Part shown: piece after piece, positions 10,617 to 20,960 of the stretch | Position numbering within the stretch: the stretch's first letter is position 1 | Layout: each line of letters opens with the position of its first letter | Source: Stentor roeselii | Lineage: Eukaryota; Ciliophora; Heterotrichea; Heterotrichida; Stentoridae | Length of the DNA: 64,000 bases | Direction: 5' to 3' | Assembly: GCA_006503475.1 (NCBI GenBank) | Contig: RSEH01000079.1 | Coordinates: forward strand, 103,241 to 167,240 | The notes under the pieces: generated by a model | Told to the model about the DNA's origin: nothing | What the model saw: only the letters and a program-made list of their open reading frames with translations | Database searches by the model: none | Position numbers and translations under genes: made by a program

Positions 10617-13610
10617 AAGAGTCACTGCACAAACTACAAGGTTCAAAATTTGCAGCATTTCCCTGTATTCAAAATAAATAATTCCTAGTAAACACCCAAG
10701 AAAAAGCTCTAAAAATTTTTGAAGCCAATACCTCAAATAAACTTTCAATTTAAAGTACTTTAAAATTTTATCAAAACGCTGAACTGATTTCATGCAACGT
10801 TTAAGCACAAAGGTTAAAATATTCAAAAAGACAAAAAAAAAAAACACTGTGATAATCACTCCTGAAGAGCTCAATATCATATAAGTTGTTATTCCAAAAA
10901 AGTTATACCTGAATTCGTTTAATTTGAACCTTTCAAAATCAAAAAAGTCAAAAAGTGAAGGAATTCCTGACGCTATTTGAGTGCTCTTTAGAAATTCACT
11001 TAATTCCTCATCAAAAGTGATGTTATATAAAAGTGTATATGTTAAAAGCTCGACACTGTTTAAAAAGTGGTAAAGACAGTTAGGGTCTAAATTAAAAAAA
11101 GATCCTCCTAAAACAACTCCAACTGAGTAAACATATGCGATTTTCGTGTATTTCTTAATCAAAGGCAAAGGAGTATTCAAAATATGTTCACTCACATCAA
11201 ACAAACTAGCTTGAATAGTACTCATTTCCAACAATGAGTTCTCCTGCGATTCAAGATCCTTCAAAAAACTGATGAAAACTTTATTCTCTCCATTTGAATA
11301 TTGATAAACCAATTCAATCTCATATGAATACCAGTCGACTTTATTAAGACTGAACTGGATTTGCTTTTTATTAACTCTCAAAAGTAAGTCAGAACTTTTC
11401 AAGTCCTTGGAAAGTTTTTCAGTAAAAACAAGAATCACTTTATTATGATTATCGACTTTAATCACCGCTTCAAAAGACCTTCTTTTACACTCAGAGTCCC
11501 CATCATATCCTTTGTCACATTGACATATGAAATCTTCATTTAATGTACTATGTGGTTTGCACTTAATACAAACTTTTGAACTCAAACATTCATCGCATAT
11601 TCCCATACATTTTATACAAACTTTCTTTTGAGTATCGTAAAATACTTTTCCTTCACATTTAAAACATGTTTTGTTTATAAGCTCAAAACCGAAATCACAT
11701 GATAAACAAGATTTACTTTTGTAAGATGTGCAGTTTATGCAGTTTGAATCTTCACATAATCAACAGTTTTCGGAATTTCTACAGCCTCTTGTGCAGGATT
11801 CTGAACAGTTTTCGCAAGTTTGGCTTTTTGTTGAGTTGAATGATGAAATGTTGCATGTTGAGATGCAGCCTTTGTTGATCGGGCATATTGAACATTCTGA
11901 ACAATTAAATTGAATAAGTGATGTAAAAGATGGAGGTTTTATGTATATTTCAAGAGAATAAAGAAATCCTGAAAAGGAAGAATTCGAATTCGATCTGATC
12001 CACATCGTCTTTCCTCTTGAATCAATAAAATAACTGCTTGATGATGTAACAGCTACTAATTCACCATTCACATATAAACCAAAATCAGTAAAAACAAAGA
12101 ACTGTACCCAAATCAAAACATGATTCCAAACTCCTCTAATAATATTTTCTTTTTAGTTTATTTCAAGACTTTCTCCTGATTTCAGTGTAATGATTATACT
12201 TAGAAATAAAAAGCCTTACTTCATCATTATTCGAAAGGATTATCTCTATTTCATTCGTTGCTAGAATAACAACTTTATCTGAACTTATTACAGGAGAACG
12301 CTCGTATAAAGGATAAACCCACATCGCATAGCTAAAAGTGCATCCAAGAGAAATAGCTTGCTACTTACAAAATAACTACTCTCACTGAAATACATTCCTC
12401 TGTTATAAACTGGGTATGGATTATCTGCTTCAAAGTTATTATAAGGTGAATAACTTGAAGAAATACTTCCACTTTGAAAAATTCCGTAATTTTCTTGAAA
12501 AGTGTCAAATTTTACTTGAATACTCGGCTCCAGAGACCCTTCCTGGTAACCGAAAATACTTAAACAAACTCCTGAAGTTAAAAAATACCCATCATCACAA
12601 ATGAAGCACCCATCATAATCTGAAATATAGCAGTTAGGTTCAATGTCACACCTCGGAAAAGGACCGAAATTCGAGCAGCTTGTGCAACTTTCAAAGAAAA
12701 ATCCAGTGCAAACATCACAATTTTCACTAAAGCAAGTAACACAAGAAGTTGATCTTGTGCACCAAGGCCAAGTAGGGCAAGAAGAGCTGCAAGGGGAACA
12801 GTAAAAATTATCATTATCAAAAAACACATAAAATTCGTTGAATTCACAATAAGGAGGTCTCATGTTAAAGTAAATTCCGTTATTTTCATTATTTGATATA
12901 AGAAGTTCATAGAAAAAACCTGAAAAACTTGAGGTACTCGAGCCGAGGATATAAGAAAGGTCGTTAAAGGTAAAGAACTCGTAGTTACTAAGGGAAAATA
13001 TTGATCCAAACTTTAAAGTTGTCAAGTCACTTTGAAGCTTGCATTGAAAAGATGGATTAATCCATTCGCCTTGTTGATATGAAAAGGAATAAGTCTTGGT
13101 TACTGGTGAATAGTCCTTGTAAAGAAGAATACTTGCATATAAGACTCCACTTTGACTGTACATATGAAATATTGTGTTTTGAGTAGTCCATATTTTTAAT
13201 ATGGACCCATCATCTTTTATTCTGATTACTAAATCGATCATGAATAAAGGAGCTAACACCCAATTTTTGCTTGTTTTTAATGAACTTGTTGTTGTGAAGT
13301 AAAAACCTCTCTCTTTTGTTGGAATTGGACTCAGTCTACTTGAGTCATCGAATGAGAGACTTTGGGGATGGTAAAAGTCGTCGATTGTGGAAGAACCGTA
13401 GTCTAAAAAGTTAAAAAAGTTGAGATGAATGAAGGGTGAAGAGTTTAAAACTTCACATTTATCGTTTAGGTCTAGTTCTGAGTTCTCTGGACAGGTAGAC
13501 ACACATGCGACTTTCAGGTAAGGGTAGCCTTGGACACATAAAGTGCAGTCTAGGACTTCACAGTAATGGTTTAGTGAGGAGCACAGGGCAAGTAACTGAT
13601 AAAAGAACAT

Positions 13611-15068
13611 TTATTATTGATTGAGATAGTTCATTTGATTAAAATGTATTCAAAATTTGTTAGTTTTTATTTAGACTTATTTATAACTTTCTAGACTTAG
13701 AATATGTGAATTTAAGTTTGAATTTAATTGTTTATGATTATTTTGAAAGAAATGAATCAAGGTTTAACCACTTCAAGTGTATTTGATTTTCTTTGCGTGA
13801 TTAAGTTTGAATATAACAATAATTTTTTATTAATGAAACTTAGTAAATTTCTGTTTAGTATTTACCTTGAAACATTATAAATACAAGTGATAAGATTTGA
13901 GATTTATAATTTACCCCAAAATTGTAAGATATAATTAACTAAAATTTATACCACTCATGCTTTACCCTTAAGACTGAAATCTAACGAAGGTCGAATATTC
14001 TATAATTAAATATAGTTTGCATGATGAAAAATTTTAACTTAATTGTTTTAAATGTTATGAGCATATCAACTTGTTATAAAAATGTATAATGTGATTGAGT
14101 CTTCAAGTCTAAGAAGATTTAATCGATCAAGAATCTAAATTATTCATATTTTTATCCTATATAAATTATTATTATCTTGCATGAAATTCTAATCAGTTTT
14201 ATACTTGAATTTGGATTTTTATCATGCTGATTGGCCTTCCTCTCAATGAATATATGATATTAAGCCGTCTATATTACCAATTTTAATGAATGCTATTTAT
14301 TAGAGAAATTTGTGTTAAAAGTCTCTAAGTTTCTCGTGTTAACTATATATGTTTACTTTTACTTATGCAGAGATGACCTATTTCGACATCATATAGTTTG
14401 AAGTAGGCTTAAAAGCGAATAAAGAAGTAACCAAAGAAAGAGATGCTGAAACTCTGACTATTTAAAGAATAAACAAATTCTTTTTGATGTATGATCCAAT
14501 CTACTTTATAAGAATAAGGCTGAAGACACTACATAATCAAAAAATTTGATGCAAAGTGATTCGTTATAAAGCGAGTAATATTCGAGGTGAATAGGGAAAA
14601 TTTTTTAAAATATTGTAATTATAGCTCATAAAGATCTGAAAGTTCATAGCTATCAAAAGCGTATGAATATTTCTCAGTTCTAATTATCTTAAAATTTACT
14701 TTTTCAATATCGATATTGAAATTTCTAAACTGGGTCTATTATTTATATATTAGACTTAGATTTATACTATTTCTGATGATGAATTTTAATTTAAAACTAA
14801 TAATTTCTCTATCTATCTGTTTACATATATATTCAACTCTCAGGCTATATAATATTGAATTTAACTAAAAAATCCTGAGATTTTTTCTTGTACGAAGTGA
14901 AGTTTCAAATGTAAACTGAAAAAAAACTACCAGAATAAAACCCTGAAGTATAGTTGAAAAAACATTTTTAAGAATAATTTAATTTGAATTCAGTTTTAGC
15001 CAGTTAAGCCACTTTATATTTATATCTGTGAATTATCTTTAAGAGATAATTAGTTAATAATTTAATTA
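13611..15068. other. AT-rich divergent spacer
   Basis: Lies between the start of the dead lectin-like copy (-) and the start of the coiled-coil gene (+). No supported gene. A short coding-like patch at about 14399-14464 (+) includes 'KANKEVTKERDAE' before a TAA, perhaps a fragment of an old gene. Confidence 0.5.
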
Positions 15069-16301
15069 ATGTCGATCTTAAGAATTTCAGAGTTTGATGA
15101 GTCGCACAAACATTGCCTATTTATTATTATGACAAAGACTAATGTCGAGCAGGTTATTAAGAGTTGGAAAAACTGTGATATTCGGTTGAATGAAGGAATA
15201 AATTACAAGTGCATTTATTTAGATTTAAGCACATTTATCATCTCTTTTGTAACGATTTCTTCAGATTCACTTCCATATGATGAATTTTTACTGCCAATGT
15301 TTCCTGATACTGATGGCTCAAATTTTGATTTAGAATCTTTGAAGAATTCTTCCATGTCTTTAAAAGTTACACATGATCCTCGACCAGAGCAATATATTTC
15401 AATCGACATCAACTACGAAATCGATAACGAGCCACTAGTTCACTATTCATGTGATAAACAATCAATTGATCCCCAAAACGAAAGTATGTTATCAGATGCC
15501 TACTGTGCCAAAATAGAAAACTTTGAAATTCTGCTCGAAAAAGAAGAAAGACTCAGAAAAATCGCAGAAGATCGATTAATCGAAATGCTTGAATCCTACG
15601 AAAACCTTTTAGAAAACAGTCGAAAAAATGAGGAAAAACTTCGAGCATCACTTGAGACTCACGAAAACCAGAAAAATGAAAACTTGAAAACAATCCAAAA
15701 CTTACAAAAAAAGCTAAACGACTCAGAGTATAACTCAAAAAAACTAGAAGACCTTCTCCATCTAACCAACTTAAAGCTAAAAGTTTACGACTACCAAGTC
15801 CTCAAAGAAGACTATCAATCCCTAAAAAAACTTTACGAAAAAAGTGAAAAAAAACTACAAGAAATGATTTCAAAACTTGAAAATAATGAAGAATGTGACC
15901 CAATAACTCTTCTTTTAAAAGAAAAGGAAGAAACTATCTTAAAAAAAAATCAAAAAATCCAAGATTTAAGTCAAAAGCTTCAAAATTTAAAGCCACCTTC
16001 AGAAAATAATCAAGTTTTTTCAGTCAGAATAAAAGAAATCGAGTCGAAACTAAAAGAAAGGAACTTGGAATTCAAACGAGAAGAAGATTTAGTATACTCT
16101 ATAAACGGTGTAAAACTTTCAGTCACTTTAAAAGAATCCTCTCTAGTAATGCGAAAACTTTCAAATTTTTACTCCCCAAGTGAAATCGTGAAAATCCCTC
16201 ATCATTCCAGATCAAAAACCGAAAACAAGTCTCTATTAAACCCATCCTCTCATCCAGCAGTGAAAATAATCCAATCCCCAACCAGATCTCGTCTCTCATA
16301 A
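15069..16301 (+). CDS. Coiled-coil protein, unknown function
   Basis: Encodes 410 residues. The first ~130 residues are mixed alpha/beta and not recognised. Residues ~140-345 are rich in Glu, Lys, Leu and Asn with heptad-like spacing, a long predicted coiled coil. The tail is basic and Ser/Pro-rich ('IIQSPTRSRLS'). The TAA at 16299-16301 directly abuts the stop codon of the opposite-strand meckelin gene at 16302, so the two converge with no base between. Another Met at residue 21 could be the start; the first is kept because the AT-rich TAATTAATG context resembles other starts here. A cytoskeletal or ciliary role would be a guess from composition and neighbour only. Confidence 0.8.
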   Translation: MSILRISEFDESHKHCLFIIMTKTNVEQVIKSWKNCDIRLNEGINYKCIYLDLSTFIISFVTISSDSLPYDEFLLPMFPDTDGSNFDLESLKNSSMSLKVTHDPRPEQYISIDINYEIDNEPLVHYSCDKQSIDPQNESMLSDAYCAKIENFEILLEKEERLRKIAEDRLIEMLESYENLLENSRKNEEKLRASLETHENQKNENLKTIQNLQKKLNDSEYNSKKLEDLLHLTNLKLKVYDYQVLKEDYQSLKKLYEKSEKKLQEMISKLENNEECDPITLLLKEKEETILKKNQKIQDLSQKLQNLKPPSENNQVFSVRIKEIESKLKERNLEFKREEDLVYSINGVKLSVTLKESSLVMRKLSNFYSPSEIVKIPHHSRSKTENKSLLNPSSHPAVKIIQSPTRSRLS

Positions 16302-19259
16302 TTATAATAAAAATCTCTTATTAACTAAAGTCTTTCTGGCCAAGTTCCATTCACCCGCCCAAGCACGAACCTTAATAACAATATTCGACACAACATAAGT
16401 CAACAAAATAGCGACATAAGTCATTCCAATGGTATAATCAAATAGTTCAAACAACGCAATATCCATCATCAAAAAGCTAAATTCCCTTCCCATCAAAAAA
16501 CATCCTTCAAAGCCAATCCCCGGATCCCTATAAAAATAAGGAGTTCCATCTAAAGTACTTAAATCAACAGGAGGCATCCTCAAAAACCTCTGCCAAGGAC
16601 TTTTATCCAACAACTGAGTTTTCGCATCTCTAACAAGTCCAGCGATATAAATTTTCATTCTCCTATTCAACTCCAATCTAACTTCCTGAGCATTTTCAAT
16701 CTTCAAGTTATTCGGAAGAGCTTCAGGAACTGTTGGAAGTTTCGAAGCTTCTCGATGTTCTTGTCGATATAGAATCATATCATTTTCCAAAGGTTGCTTA
16801 CCTAAATTGTTATAAGTCTTCCTAATAGCTGTAGGAATAAAGATTTCATAACTCTGTAGTCCGGTAGTATCTTCAGGTAAAATTCCTCTAGCACGTGATT
16901 TTCCAGAGGCTTCTTTATTAAGATTTTCCAGAAGTTCATCAAGTCCAGTTTCTGCTGAGCCATTGGGCGAGACTCCATGAATATAATACCCGTGTAAGAA
17001 CTCGTCAAGTACCATGACAGAGACATTTGCGACAGAACAGAGATCGATGAAGTTTTGAACAGGTGTAGCGAACTGATTAGAAAGGATTTTTTTGATGATG
17101 AACTGGGAGTACATGATAACCAACAGCAAGGAACATGTCAGGAAATACCGAAGGACAGGGTTTCGTGGACTTGTGTTGTTCTCAACGTTTCCCACGTCTG
17201 AAGAAGGCTGGGCTAAGGACAACTCGTCCCAGCCAAGACCGTCGAGAAGGAAGACGAAGAAGAAAAGACTGAATTCAAGAGAAATGTATCTTTTACATTG
17301 AAGCTCGTTTAACTCGTTTACGATGAATAAGTAACGCCAGGCTGATACGTATTCTTTGTATGCTTTTTCTTGATCGATTTGAGATGTCGGCTCGCGGTTC
17401 GGCTTCTCCCAGTCGATCACTAACATGTCTAGGTCGGCTTGGCGGTAGACTTGGTAAAATGCGTTGAAGAGGCAGCAGGATATTGTCAGGCATAATACTA
17501 CTTCGAATGGGTAGTAGTTCTCTTGAAAGGTGGATAGAGGAGGGACTAAAGCGTATACGTGGTATTGAAGCTTGTAGAAAATAAACCAGTAACCGGTCAG
17601 GCCAAAAATATACCAAAACATCACAAATCCCCAAGTTGAAATAAGCATACGAATACTTGTTAGAATCATCCAAGTAGTCCAAGTGGTAGGTGAATCCTTA
17701 TGAGGGTTAATCTTAGTCCAAACATAAAGTCTTGTAATCCAAGACATTAAAACAATAACATTAGCACCAATAAATATACCTTGAGCAATTTCCCAGAACT
17801 TCGAAGTATCCATAGAATACTCAGTAACAAACGAAACCGTCGCAGTATTATCTTTTTCAGTTAAATAATCTTTCCTCCTCGCTCTATAAGTCAAAATCAA
17901 ATAAGGCACATAAATCTGCTGCTCCTTATCCGACCTTAAAGTAAATCTAAGTTTCACCTTTTGTAAATATTGAATAATATCTATGTTTTTCTGCTCATAT
18001 TTCACTTTATTATCATACCCTGAAATATTATCCCAAATGAAAAACCTTCGAGTTAATTTCCAATTTGACTGACTTGATGACTCTTTATTAATTATTTGAC
18101 TATCAGCATTACGCATATTAGTAACAAGAATAGGAACATCTATATAATTTCCTGATTGTTCTTTAAAGTAAAGCTCGAAAAAAGTTGTCTGAGGCTTGTC
18201 GTATATGGTGGATAAATCGAAGCTGCATTCAATTATCATGTTTGTTCCGAATTTTCGGTATTTTTTACTGTCTTCTAAGGAATGAGGACAGAGGATTAGC
18301 TGGTCTGTCATTTCTTGAAAACCTAAAAATGTTCCGTTTATGTCGAACTCTGCTAAAAGGAACTCCATCAGGTTTAACTTTGAGTCGTCATCTGGGTCGA
18401 AAGTCACTTTTGTATCTGTGACTGGAGTTTCTAGGATAGTTTTTGTGGATCCTTGATAGAAAAGACGCTCAAGATTAACTGGAACACTCGAATCTTGATA
18501 TATAGCGCATACTTTTTGGGAAAGATCATAAAGTGTTAGACTGCATAGATTTGCAAAAGCTTGGCAAGCCTTACTAGAACTCAATATATTACATTCACAA
18601 GTAGAGTTCGGATAAATATAATCAAAAATGTAACTACTTGTACTATGTGTAGAAATTCCTGTTTCGGTTTCAACAAAGTGATATTGTAATGTAAAATCAG
18701 GAATTTCTCCACATTTACTTGTATCAAAACATGAATCAAGTGATTCAATAGTATCTTTGCAAACACAAACATAATCTTCTCGAACCATTTTATAATCCGG
18801 GCAGCTTTGACAAGAATAGCTATAAAGTCCGGTAAAAGCTTTTTCCCCTTTATCACACTCGACACATAATTTCTCATCCCTATAAGTTCCATCAATATAT
18901 TTTTCAATAATAACTTCGTACTTACTAAAATCACATTCACATTCATAGTTCGTATCATTCAACTTACCAGGGCATTTCTGGCATTTGTAGCCATCGGAAC
19001 TTGGCGCTTGCCCATCAGGGCATTTTTCACATTCAAAAACAGGCAAATCACGAGTTTTTTCAGTTTTCGCATATCCAGGTTCACAAATGCATGAAGAACA
19101 GTCTTCAGAGCCTACTTTATTATTTCCACAAGAAGTGAAATTCATTATCGAGGTGTCGTAAAAGAGCCTTTTGTTGTTCTCATCGTATTCGCAAGTGTAG
19201 TTGTAAATTCCGAACCCTTGAATAAGAGTCAATAGGCTCAAAAGCCAAATTTCCCGCAT
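16302..19259 (-). CDS. TMEM67: Meckelin (TMEM67/MKS3), ciliary transition-zone protein
   Basis: Encodes 985 residues, close to the usual meckelin length. Order seen: signal peptide (MREIWLLSLLTLIQGFG), a Cys-rich region to about residue 200, a beta-rich extracellular domain, then several hydrophobic spans from about residue 485. Near residues 735-762 is the family hallmark 'NFIDLCSVANVSV' followed by 'GYYIHGVSPNGSAET'. In other organisms meckelin sits in the transition-zone MKS module that gates the cilium; that role is transferred from the family. Translation starts only 10 nt past the stop of the upstream same-strand EF-hand-like gene and ends flush against the convergent coiled-coil gene. 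No introns are needed. The start is preceded by ATAATAATAATG. Confidence 0.93.
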   Translation of the reverse strand: MREIWLLSLLTLIQGFGIYNYTCEYDENNKRLFYDTSIMNFTSCGNNKVGSEDCSSCICEPGYAKTEKTRDLPVFECEKCPDGQAPSSDGYKCQKCPGKLNDTNYECECDFSKYEVIIEKYIDGTYRDEKLCVECDKGEKAFTGLYSYSCQSCPDYKMVREDYVCVCKDTIESLDSCFDTSKCGEIPDFTLQYHFVETETGISTHSTSSYIFDYIYPNSTCECNILSSSKACQAFANLCSLTLYDLSQKVCAIYQDSSVPVNLERLFYQGSTKTILETPVTDTKVTFDPDDDSKLNLMEFLLAEFDINGTFLGFQEMTDQLILCPHSLEDSKKYRKFGTNMIIECSFDLSTIYDKPQTTFFELYFKEQSGNYIDVPILVTNMRNADSQIINKESSSQSNWKLTRRFFIWDNISGYDNKVKYEQKNIDIIQYLQKVKLRFTLRSDKEQQIYVPYLILTYRARRKDYLTEKDNTATVSFVTEYSMDTSKFWEIAQGIFIGANVIVLMSWITRLYVWTKINPHKDSPTTWTTWMILTSIRMLISTWGFVMFWYIFGLTGYWFIFYKLQYHVYALVPPLSTFQENYYPFEVVLCLTISCCLFNAFYQVYRQADLDMLVIDWEKPNREPTSQIDQEKAYKEYVSAWRYLFIVNELNELQCKRYISLEFSLFFFVFLLDGLGWDELSLAQPSSDVGNVENNTSPRNPVLRYFLTCSLLLVIMYSQFIIKKILSNQFATPVQNFIDLCSVANVSVMVLDEFLHGYYIHGVSPNGSAETGLDELLENLNKEASGKSRARGILPEDTTGLQSYEIFIPTAIRKTYNNLGKQPLENDMILYRQEHREASKLPTVPEALPNNLKIENAQEVRLELNRRMKIYIAGLVRDAKTQLLDKSPWQRFLRMPPVDLSTLDGTPYFYRDPGIGFEGCFLMGREFSFLMMDIALFELFDYTIGMTYVAILLTYVVSNIVIKVRAWAGEWNLARKTLVNKRFLL

Positions 19260-19269
19260 TATTATTATT

Positions 19270-20085
19270 TTAATTAAAACTTTTCATTTGAAGTCTCCAT
19301 AAGTTAAACGAAAGTCTTAAAATCAAAGAAGATTGAGTCGATTTCATCAAATTTTTTAACTTTTCTTGAGCTTTGTAGTTCTTTTTTGGCATGCTTGTCA
19401 TTGAAACTTGGAAATTTGAGAAAATTTTAGAAATTTTGGTGAGGAGAGATGGTTTGTTTGGAGAAGGGGAAGTACTGCATGCACTTGTGTGACCGTCTTT
19501 GCGTTCTGTTAAGGCTGGCTTTAGTGAGTCTATGCGGGATTTTAAGGATTTGATGGAGGGGGAAAGCAGGTTGGCGATTCCATTGATTTTAGGCACTGCT
19601 AGCTTGTTAGGCGACTTATACTTGAAAGTTTGATCCAAAGGTTTGCTAGTAAAAAACGAGTTTTTTTGCGCATTTTTCGGTGTCGAGATGCTGATTTTTG
19701 TTGACTTTTGCCTTTTTATCGGTTTAGAAGAGCTTGTCTTCTTTGACAGCTCCAAGTTTGTCCCATACCTATTAAACGAGGGTTCCTTGATATGAGTAAT
19801 TAATTTACTGCAGTCATCTGATCGCTTTTTACCAGCTTGAGTAAAGACTTGCTTCGCGATAATCTTCAAAAATGACTCGAACTGCAGATAAGTCATTCTT
19901 TCGCCCGACTCTCCTGCTAAAGTGACAAAGATTTTTCGGATTTCTTGAGAAGTCAGCAGGTCAGGAAAGATTTTCAGAGATGTGCAGATCTTCAGTGAGT
20001 CGGTGTAGGACAGGATGTTCTTGTGTTGATGGGCGTCGAAGATTTTTTTGAATTCGAAGCGGTTTAGGTCTACTAAGTTTGACAT
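19270..20085 (-). CDS. EF-hand-like N-terminal domain protein
   Basis: Encodes 271 residues. The first ~80 residues have paired helices with the spacing of an EF-hand pair ('EFKKIFDAHQHKNILS' and 'MTYLQFESFLKIIAKQVF'). The loops lack a clear D-x-D-x-D calcium pattern, so calcium binding is doubtful. The rest is basic, Ser/Lys-rich and probably disordered, with a short helical end ('LRLSFNLWRLQMK'). The stop lies 10 nt upstream of the meckelin start on the same strand, leaving almost no room for a separate promoter. Function not recognised. Confidence 0.75.
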   Translation of the reverse strand: MSNLVDLNRFEFKKIFDAHQHKNILSYTDSLKICTSLKIFPDLLTSQEIRKIFVTLAGESGERMTYLQFESFLKIIAKQVFTQAGKKRSDDCSKLITHIKEPSFNRYGTNLELSKKTSSSKPIKRQKSTKISISTPKNAQKNSFFTSKPLDQTFKYKSPNKLAVPKINGIANLLSPSIKSLKSRIDSLKPALTERKDGHTSACSTSPSPNKPSLLTKISKIFSNFQVSMTSMPKKNYKAQEKLKNLMKSTQSSLILRLSFNLWRLQMKSFN

Positions 20086-20182
20086 TTAAATTATGAATTA
20101 ATTGATGGTTTTACAATCAGAAAAGAGATTGAATTAGGTGATACTAAGATTTGATTATTAACTATGAAGAGTAAGAGCTATT

Positions 20183-20854
20183 TTAAATTTTAAAAGAACT
20201 ACAGCAGAACTTTAAGAGTAAAATTTGGATGATGAATAAACCGGTCATGCTGTACATGAAAGTTTTTAAGGTTGGAGAAGTAGGAGTATTTAGTGATTTT
20301 TTAAAGGTTTTAGATTGAGAAACATCCTGAAAATCTGTTACTAAGACTTGCCGATGATATTGGTAAAATAACTTTAACGAAAAGACTTTTTCTAAATTTT
20401 CTGAATCTATTGTTCCTGTATAGCTGTAAGCAAAACCTTCAAAAATATACAAAAAACTCGGATAAAATTTCAAATTAAACTGTTTTAAAAATCTTTTATT
20501 CTTGATCATGTCAATTTTTCCTAGGTTTAAATCCAAAAGTTTATATTTTCTGTTTCTTTCAAAAGTTTCCCAATTTCCACTAAAAGTTTCAGATAACCAA
20601 GATTTTCTATCACAAATGATAACAAACCAAGGAAGACTACTGCTCGTTAAATTATTTAAAAAATCAGATGTAATTGAAATCCATTCAAAATTCTGACTTG
20701 CTAATTGATAATCTTCACTAAAAACCCTATCACAACACTGATCCACTTTAAAATCTTCAGAAAATTCACAAGTTGATTTCTCTTCTCCACAATTTCCTAT
20801 TTCCCCTCTACACCCAATCAATCCGGTAAAAAAAATCATAAAAACCCTGATCAT
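20183..20854 (-). CDS. Secretory thioredoxin-fold membrane protein without CxxC
   Basis: Encodes 223 residues. It has an N-terminal signal peptide, a domain with thioredoxin-like strands ('SSLPWFVIICDRKSW', 'IDMIKNKRFLKQFNL') and the cis-Pro type motif 'FYPSFLYIFEG..YSYTG', then a C-terminal span (~residues 196-216). This is the layout of ER thioredoxin-related transmembrane proteins. The normal CxxC redox site after strand 2 is missing, so I infer a non-catalytic chaperone or holdase type. Two Cys pairs near the N-terminus (CGEEKSTC, CC) may form disulfides. It is divergent from the carboxypeptidase gene with 106 bp between starts. Confidence 0.7.
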   Translation of the reverse strand: MIRVFMIFFTGLIGCRGEIGNCGEEKSTCEFSEDFKVDQCCDRVFSEDYQLASQNFEWISITSDFLNNLTSSSLPWFVIICDRKSWLSETFSGNWETFERNRKYKLLDLNLGKIDMIKNKRFLKQFNLKFYPSFLYIFEGFAYSYTGTIDSENLEKVFSLKLFYQYHRQVLVTDFQDVSQSKTFKKSLNTPTSPTLKTFMYSMTGLFIIQILLLKFCCSSFKI

Positions 20855-20960
20855 TATAATTCAAACAAAAAATTCAAAAATAAAAACTCACCGCCAAAGT
20901 CCACTAAAAACCCCAACTCAAAAAACATTAAAATTCCAAACTTTATCAAATCCTATTAAA

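Larger units (their letters stand above)
9924..13610 (-). pseudogene. Damaged tandem copy of the lectin-like membrane protein gene
   Basis: Closely matches the gene at 710-6295 over its first two modules and its C-terminal third. It keeps the signal peptide (MFFYQLLALCSS) and both 15-nt introns (10602-10616, 10338-10352). Lesions read directly: a one-base frameshift near 12355-12372; a junction at about 12184 that joins module 2 to module 4, deleting what occupies roughly 2985-4885 of copy 1 (about 1.9 kb) and out of frame; TAA at 12153-12155; TGA at 11760-11762 where copy 1 has TCA (Ser). The apparent TAG near 10338 is the end of an intron, not damage. It cannot make the full protein; a truncated secreted product of about 440 residues from the first exon is conceivable. 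Confidence 0.9.

Noticed and set aside
11760-11762. TGA as a tryptophan codon (Blepharisma-like code)
   Set aside because: Copy 1 has Ser (TCA) there, the phosphatase gene ends with TGA in a good context, and long genes never use TGA internally.
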